From NCBI GenBank assembly GCA_002359495.1, contig DENB01000098.1:1-61340 (forward strand): 61,340 nt of DNA, given 5' to 3'. Position numbers and translations under genes: made by a program. The notes below the pieces were generated by a model. The model worked only from the letters and a program-made list of their open reading frames with translations. It was not told the origin of the DNA and did no database searches. Below, piece after piece: positions 57,123 to 61,340 of this stretch (position 1 is the stretch's first letter; every line of letters begins with the position of its first letter). The stretch comes from Enterobacteriaceae bacterium UBA2655 (lineage in GTDB: Bacteria; Pseudomonadota; Gammaproteobacteria; Enterobacterales; Enterobacteriaceae).

Positions 57123-58418
57123 ATGAAAAACAGATTCAGTACGCGAGTGCTGGCGCTTTTCTGCGCCCTGTCGTTTCTGATGTATGTCGACCGCGTCAAC
57201 CTTTCCACTGCGGCCGGACTGATCAAATCGGAATTAGGTTTAAACAATACCGACCTGGGGCTGATATTCTCCGCCTTCGCTTACACCTATCTTGTGTTCC
57301 AGATTATTGGCGGCTGGTTCGTTGACCGATTCGGCGCGCGCAAAACCATCATTATTTGCGGCAGCATCTGGGTGATCGCCACCATCTGCACAGGCTTTGC
57401 CGGCGGTTTCGTTTCGCTGTTTCTGTCCCGGCTTTTGCTGGGCGTGGGCGAAGGCGCCGCGCTGCCTTCACAGGCGCGCGCCATGACATTCTGGTTCGCC
57501 CGTGAAAAACGCGGCTTCGTACAGGGCATTACGCACTCTTTCTCCCGTTTCGGCAATGCGGTAACGCCATCGCTTGTGGCCTTGCTGGTCTTACTGCACT
57601 CATGGCGTTTTTCATTTATTGCGCTGGGCGTCATCACCGCCGTCTGGCTGGCGTTCTGGATCGCCGGCTTTCGCGATAATCCCCATCAGATTGCCGACAT
57701 GAGCGAAGAAGAGCGAAAAACCTTGCCCCAGCTTGATGCCGGCGTAACGGATAAAGTTAAAGCGCCGACGCCCTGGAAAGCATTGCTGAAACGTATAGCG
57801 CCGACCATGGGCGTTTATTTTTGCTATGGCTGGACCGGCTGGTTATTTTTCACCTGGCTACCCACTTTTTTCATGAACGGTCGCGGTATGGATCTGAAGT
57901 CCTCAGCCCTGTTTACTTCCGCCGTGTTCCTGTCCGGCGTGGTGGGCAATACGGTGGGCGGCGTGGTCAGCGACATGATTCTGAAACGCACCGGCAACGT
58001 TGTGAAAGCGCGCCGCAACGTCATTATCTTCAGCTTTTTCAGCGCAATGTTGCTGCTTATTCCGGTCATTAACTCGACCGATATGACGGTGATCACCGCC
58101 TGCCTCGGCCTGGCGTTCTTCTGTCTCGAACTCACCATTGGGCCAATCTGGGCGGTGCCGATGGAGATCACGCCTAAATATGTCGGCGTCGCCAGCGGCC
58201 TGGTGAATGCAGGTTCAGCGGTAGCGGGGATCATTTCGCCGATCTTGTTCGGCATCATTATCGACAAAACCGGTAACTGGAGCCTGCCCTTTTACGGCTC
58301 GGTCGTGCTGCTGATGGTGGGGATAGTGCTTACTTTCTTTACGCGCCCGGATATTCCGCTGTCTGACGATTCGACTTCGCACGGCGACATGCAGACCGCA
58401 CACAACGTTTATCACTAA
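57123..58418 (+). CDS. MFS transporter, anion:cation symporter family (sugar-acid type)
   Basis: 431 residues from the ATG at 57123, preceded by AAAGG; the upstream in-frame extension is not protein-like. Twelve membrane segments. The ACS-family signature is M-Y-V-D-R-V-N-L-S-T-A in TM1, followed by G-W-F-V-D-R-F-G-A-R-K in the first cytoplasmic loop. The family carries galactonate, glucarate, tartrate and other acids. It is first in a three-gene run with PdxA2-like and TIM-barrel genes, so a C4 sugar acid is a plausible substrate. Confidence 0.85.
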   Translation: MKNRFSTRVLALFCALSFLMYVDRVNLSTAAGLIKSELGLNNTDLGLIFSAFAYTYLVFQIIGGWFVDRFGARKTIIICGSIWVIATICTGFAGGFVSLFLSRLLLGVGEGAALPSQARAMTFWFAREKRGFVQGITHSFSRFGNAVTPSLVALLVLLHSWRFSFIALGVITAVWLAFWIAGFRDNPHQIADMSEEERKTLPQLDAGVTDKVKAPTPWKALLKRIAPTMGVYFCYGWTGWLFFTWLPTFFMNGRGMDLKSSALFTSAVFLSGVVGNTVGGVVSDMILKRTGNVVKARRNVIIFSFFSAMLLLIPVINSTDMTVITACLGLAFFCLELTIGPIWAVPMEITPKYVGVASGLVNAGSAVAGIISPILFGIIIDKTGNWSLPFYGSVVLLMVGIVLTFFTRPDIPLSDDSTSHGDMQTAHNVYH

Positions 58419-58425
58419 GGAAACG

Positions 58426-59427
58426 ATGATGAAAAAACCTTCTGTTGCATTGGTATTGGGCGATCCGGCAGGTATTGGCCCGGAACTGGTCGCGAAAGTT
58501 TTGTCGCAGCCCGCGCTGCGCGAACTGGCGAATATTATTCTTATCGCCGATCGCAACGAGTTGGAAAAAGGCATGGAGATCGCCGGCCAGCGCTTTCCGT
58601 ATCGGGAAATCTCAGACGCGAAGGCTGCTACGTTTACCCCGGGCGAGCCGTTGTTGCTTAACCATGACTGGACGCAACGTACGCCGTTTGAGTATGGTAA
58701 CGCGACCGAGCAAAGCGGCGTCTATATTCTGGAGACGCTGGCGCGCGCGGTAGAGCTGACGCAACAGGGAATTACGCAGGGCGTCTGCTTTGCGCCGCTG
58801 AATAAACAGGCCATGCATATGGGCGGGTTGCAGCACCGCGATGAACTGCACTGGTTCGCTGAGCTTTTGAATTTTAAAGATTTTTGCTGTGAAGTGAATG
58901 TCGTTGAAGATCTCTGGGCCGGACGCGCCACCTCACATATTCCGTTCCGCGATATTGTCAGCAACCTTAACGTTGATGGCGTGGTGGATACCATCGCATT
59001 AATGGATCGCACACTGCGCCAGGCGGGCGTTGCGCAGCCGAAGATCGCCGTTCAGGCATTGAATCCGCACGGTGGAGAAAATGGCCTGTTCGGCGATGAG
59101 GAACAAACCATTATTAAACCCGCCATGGCAAAAGCGAAAGAGCAGGGCATTGACGTCTATGGGCCTTATCCGGCAGATACGACGTATAAAGCCGTCGAGA
59201 CGCAAAAACTGGATGCGGTGGTATCGATGTATCACGATCAGTTCGCCACCGCGTTGAAAATGCTGGGTTTTGAGCGCGGCATTACCGTTCAGGGCGGATT
59301 GCCTGTTCCCATCGCTACCGCCAACCACGGCACTGCCTACAACCTTTACGGGCAAAATCTGGCCTCCTCTTCAGCCTTCGAAAATGCTTTCCGGCTGTTA
59401 GTCCGCATGGCATCTAATGTCTCTTAA
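58426..59427 (+). CDS. pdxA2: PdxA2-like 4-phospho-sugar-acid dehydrogenase
   Basis: 333 residues of the PdxA family: L-G-D-P-A-G-I-G-P-E-L at the start and M-Y-H-D-Q-F near residue 268 with metal-binding His. It lies in a transport/catabolic operon, not with pyridoxal genes. In this context PdxA2 proteins oxidise and decarboxylate 4-phospho-threonate or -erythronate to DHAP (established for D-threonate with DtnK). No kinase gene is present here, so phosphorylation must come from elsewhere, perhaps OtnK at 46831 (speculative). AAGGA precedes the start; 7 bases after the MFS gene. Confidence 0.82.
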   Translation: MMKKPSVALVLGDPAGIGPELVAKVLSQPALRELANIILIADRNELEKGMEIAGQRFPYREISDAKAATFTPGEPLLLNHDWTQRTPFEYGNATEQSGVYILETLARAVELTQQGITQGVCFAPLNKQAMHMGGLQHRDELHWFAELLNFKDFCCEVNVVEDLWAGRATSHIPFRDIVSNLNVDGVVDTIALMDRTLRQAGVAQPKIAVQALNPHGGENGLFGDEEQTIIKPAMAKAKEQGIDVYGPYPADTTYKAVETQKLDAVVSMYHDQFATALKMLGFERGITVQGGLPVPIATANHGTAYNLYGQNLASSSAFENAFRLLVRMASNVS

Positions 59428-59535
59428 TTTTAAGCGGGCCTCCCGGCGTCTTGCCGGGGGCCGCAAACGCCCAAGTCGGAATGTTACGTTTGATGCTTCC
59501 GGTTCCTGCTTCGCACAAAAAGGAGAATGCCCGCT

Positions 59536-60375
59536 ATGTCTCATCCGCTTAAGCTTGGCGTAAATACATCCATTTTCGACGGTCACGATATGGATATCGC
59601 TTTTAACCTGATTAAACAGACCGGCTATGAATATGTGGAACTGGCTTATAATCAGGGCTACGTCGGCGATCTGGATGACAGCCTGTTCAGCCCTGACAAC
59701 GCGGAACGCGTTCGCAAGCTGCTGGATAAGCATCAGCTCAAAACAGTGGCTTTAGGTTGCACCTTCAATCTGGCGCGAGCAGAGGCCGTTTCCTGGCTGC
59801 AGACGCGCATTGAGTTCGCACAACGGATCGGCGTGAATTTACTCAATACTTGTACGGCGAACCGGCGCGACTATGCGGCCCTGGTGAAAAACCTGCAGCA
59901 GATTGCGCCCGTGCTTCAGCAGGCAGGCTGTCAGTTACTTATTGAAAACGGCGGCGATCATAATTACGACGCTTTTGCCTTAACTCACGAGGGCGAGCAA
60001 TTGCTGCGTGACGTTGATGCGTCGTCAATCGCTTTTAATGGCGATGCGGGCAATATGGTATCGCTGCGTCCTGAAGCCGATGCGATTGGCGAAGTACTGC
60101 AAATGTTGCCGAATATGCGCCATTGCCACATCAAAGACGTTGTGAAACAAGACAATGAATACCGTTTTCCAGCGATTGGTCAGGGCATGTTGGATTATTC
60201 GCGCCTTATACCTGTTTTAGCCGCTCATCAGATCCCATGCACGTTAGAGATCCCTTTACGTATGCACCGGCTGGCAGACAGTACGCCACAGCGCGGCAGC
60301 ATGCCGGTTCCGCTTGATCGCATTGTGAACGTTCTGAGTGAAAGTAAGCAGTTTATTGATTCAATCCGGCTTTAA
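59536..60375 (+). CDS. Sugar phosphate isomerase/epimerase (AP endonuclease 2 TIM barrel)
   Basis: 279 residues from the ATG at 59536 (AGGAG ten bases before; an ATG three codons earlier is too close to it). Xylose-isomerase-like TIM barrel: L-G-V-N-T-S-I-F-D-G-H-D at the start, L-I-E-N-G-G-D-H near 139, F-N-G-D-A-G-N near 173, H-C-H-I-K-D-V near 198 and C-T-L-E-I-P-L near 239, giving the metal-binding Glu/Asp/His. It belongs to the same broad family as OtnI but is not close to it. It probably isomerises or epimerises the substrate of the MFS/PdxA2 pathway. Confidence 0.8.
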   Translation: MSHPLKLGVNTSIFDGHDMDIAFNLIKQTGYEYVELAYNQGYVGDLDDSLFSPDNAERVRKLLDKHQLKTVALGCTFNLARAEAVSWLQTRIEFAQRIGVNLLNTCTANRRDYAALVKNLQQIAPVLQQAGCQLLIENGGDHNYDAFALTHEGEQLLRDVDASSIAFNGDAGNMVSLRPEADAIGEVLQMLPNMRHCHIKDVVKQDNEYRFPAIGQGMLDYSRLIPVLAAHQIPCTLEIPLRMHRLADSTPQRGSMPVPLDRIVNVLSESKQFIDSIRL

Positions 60376-60702
60376 CGCACGATATTTGTGGGTTGAGCGT
60401 ATCAGGGTTGTTAGAGGCTTTGGGGCGCTCAGCAGCAGATTGCATTAACGTAGCATTCAGGCGTCCGCTTTGTTGACTTGTTAGCGGTTGTCCATACAAC
60501 AGTGTTGCTGAAGCTCGCTCCGTCTTTGTGCGGCTGTCTGGCTCAGACTTTACCGTATCGCTTAGTCCTGCGGCCGCATAACTGTTCAGTTATCTTCTGT
60601 TACCCCGCCTTCCGGCAATAAAACTTTGCGCCCCCAGATAAGATTTGCGCAAAACAGATTCATTTGCGAAAATTTCGAATAATTATTTTAAGGGGGTCTG
60701 CT
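60376..60702. other. Gap before the TA remnant
   Basis: About 330 bases with no gene seen. The AT-rich last 45 bases before the GGGGG ribosome binding site probably contain the antitoxin promoter. Confidence 0.4.
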
Positions 60703-61162
60703 ATGAATCAGCTACAGAACAAGCTGCCATCTTTACACGAAGCCGAACTGGCCAGACTCTGCAGCCGGGAGCTCTCTGCTGTACTCGAAACTCGCGCCGA
60801 GTCGCAACAGGTTTTCAGTAACAGACAAACGCGGACAAATTCATAACGTCAGTATCCCGGTCAGTGCGCTGCGCATGTTAGTCGATGTACTCACGGAGTT
60901 AGGCGAGGGAAATGCTGTACGCTTGGTGCCGGTAGGGGCAGAGATGACTACGCAGGAAGCTGCAGATATGCTTAACGTCTCAAGGCCTACACTGATCCGG
61001 CTGTTGGACAACGGCGAACTGCCTTTTCACCGGACCGGTAACCGTCGGAAAATCCGTTTTACCGACGTACTGGCCTATCGCGACCGCCTACATGCTGATC
61101 GCCTGAAAGTCCTGGATGAATTGAGTGAACTCGATCAGAAACTGGGGCTGGGCTACGAATGA
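60703..61162 (+). pseudogene. HTH antitoxin of a PIN-type TA module, frameshifted
   Basis: The ATG at 60703 has a good ribosome binding site. Its frame codes for a family-like start (S-L-H-E-A-E-L-A-R-L...E-T-R-A-E-S-Q-Q-V-F) and then stops. The protein continues in another frame from about 60813: V-T-D-K-R-G-Q-I-H-N-V-S-I-P-V-S-A-L-R, then the excisionase-like HTH T-T-Q-E-A-A-D-M-L-N-V-S-R-P-T-L-I-R-L-L. So a one- or two-base indel near 60810-60815 splits the gene. An internal ATG at 60875 could still give a 95-residue HTH protein. Its stop overlaps the PIN toxin start (ATGA). Confidence 0.8.
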
Positions 61163-61338
61163 GTTCCCGCTATACGGTCCTGCTGGATGCCTGCGTGTTA
61201 TACCCGGCGCCGCTGCGTAGTTTTCTGATGTACCTTGCGGCAGGCGGCCAGTTTCTTGCCCGCTGGACGGAAGATATTCATGAGGAATGGATACTTGACA
61301 TCCTCCCCGCCCTAAAGGACGGGGATTTCTACAGCTAG
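61159..61338 (+). pseudogene. PIN-domain toxin, truncated
   Basis: It starts M-S-S-R-Y-T-V-L-L-D-A-C-V-L-Y-P-A-P-L-R, the N-terminus of PIN ribonuclease toxins with its first catalytic Asp (residue 10). After about 44 residues (I-H-E-E-W-I) the coding sequence gives way to sequence resembling an IS end, and the frame stops at 61336-61338. The remaining catalytic acidic residues are lost, so it is inactive. Confidence 0.75.
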
Positions 61339-61340
61339 AC
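61295..61340. mobile_element. Terminal end of an IS200/IS605-family element (runs out of window)
   Basis: TTGACATCCTCCCCGCCC followed by TAAAGGACGGGGATT contains the hairpin CCCCGCCC/GGACGGGG (one wobble), the well-known terminal hairpin of IS605/IS1341-type (tnpB) elements. It begins exactly where the PIN gene loses its homology. The rest lies beyond the window. Confidence 0.6.

Noticed and set aside
58426..59427. PdxA of vitamin B6 synthesis
   Set aside because: The gene is within a sugar-acid transport and isomerase operon with no pdx genes or ksgA nearby; a PdxA2-type catabolic role fits better.

Overview
This window looks like part of a large enterobacterial plasmid (megaplasmid) of the Pantoea/Erwinia/Mixta kind. 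The family assignment is inference. It rests on a RepFIB/P1-type replication and partition block (29-33.5 kb: DnaA boxes, GATC cluster, six iterons, Rep initiator, about eleven further iterons in inverted orientation, ParA, ParB), on close resemblance of many products to enterobacterial proteins (FhuE, YncE, YcgZ, YmgA, PptA, OtnK/OtnC/OtnI/LtnD), and on the lack of tRNA, rRNA or core housekeeping genes. The rest is accessory: sugar-acid and polyol catabolism, metal uptake, efflux and stress functions.

Layout: 0-3 kb has a truncated metallophosphoesterase, a small DUF2171 protein and a decayed IS3-family (IS407-group-like) insertion sequence. 3.2-12.3 kb is a polyol PTS island, all on the minus strand: EIIA-EIIB-EIIC of the galactitol type, an FGGY kinase and a Zn dehydrogenase; then a GntR/UTRA regulator, class II aldolase, a dedicated HPr and SurE; then a second Zn dehydrogenase after a terminator. 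Near-identical operator-like sites lie upstream of EIIA and of the regulator gene, with a CRP-like site further upstream of EIIA. 12.6-25 kb carries a PRISE-like reductase, a PEBP protein, two YgdI/YgdR lipoproteins, PptA, an AcrAB-like RND pump with an adjacent MarA-type activator, a YdgH/BhsA-type protein, a LysR regulator, an aldo/keto reductase and an Nramp transporter (MntH) behind MntR-box-like repeats. 25-28.5 kb has one intact and one broken GH13 alpha-glucosidase.

After the replicon, 33.9-37.7 kb is a redox-stress cluster: TPR protein, exported peroxiredoxin, short DsbD-like protein, ECF sigma factor and NrsF-type anti-sigma factor. 37.9-39.5 kb carries small YcgZ/YmgA/AriR-type connector proteins. 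39.5-43.9 kb has an OhrR-like regulator and an iron-uptake pair, a FhuE-type receptor divergent from a YncE-like lipoprotein with Fur-like boxes between them. 43.9-50 kb is a complete threonate/erythronate catabolic operon with a GntP transporter and a divergent DeoR regulator. 50-56 kb is mixed: GFA protein, DUF1428, GyrI-like protein, SsuA, an alpha/beta hydrolase, an orphan fliD behind a sigma-28-like promoter, and a second YcgZ paralogue. 56.3-60.4 kb has a decayed N-acetyltransferase, then an MFS transporter, a PdxA2-like dehydrogenase and a TIM-barrel isomerase, probably a second tetronate-type pathway. The window ends in a broken toxin-antitoxin module whose PIN toxin is cut by what looks like an IS200/IS605-family end.
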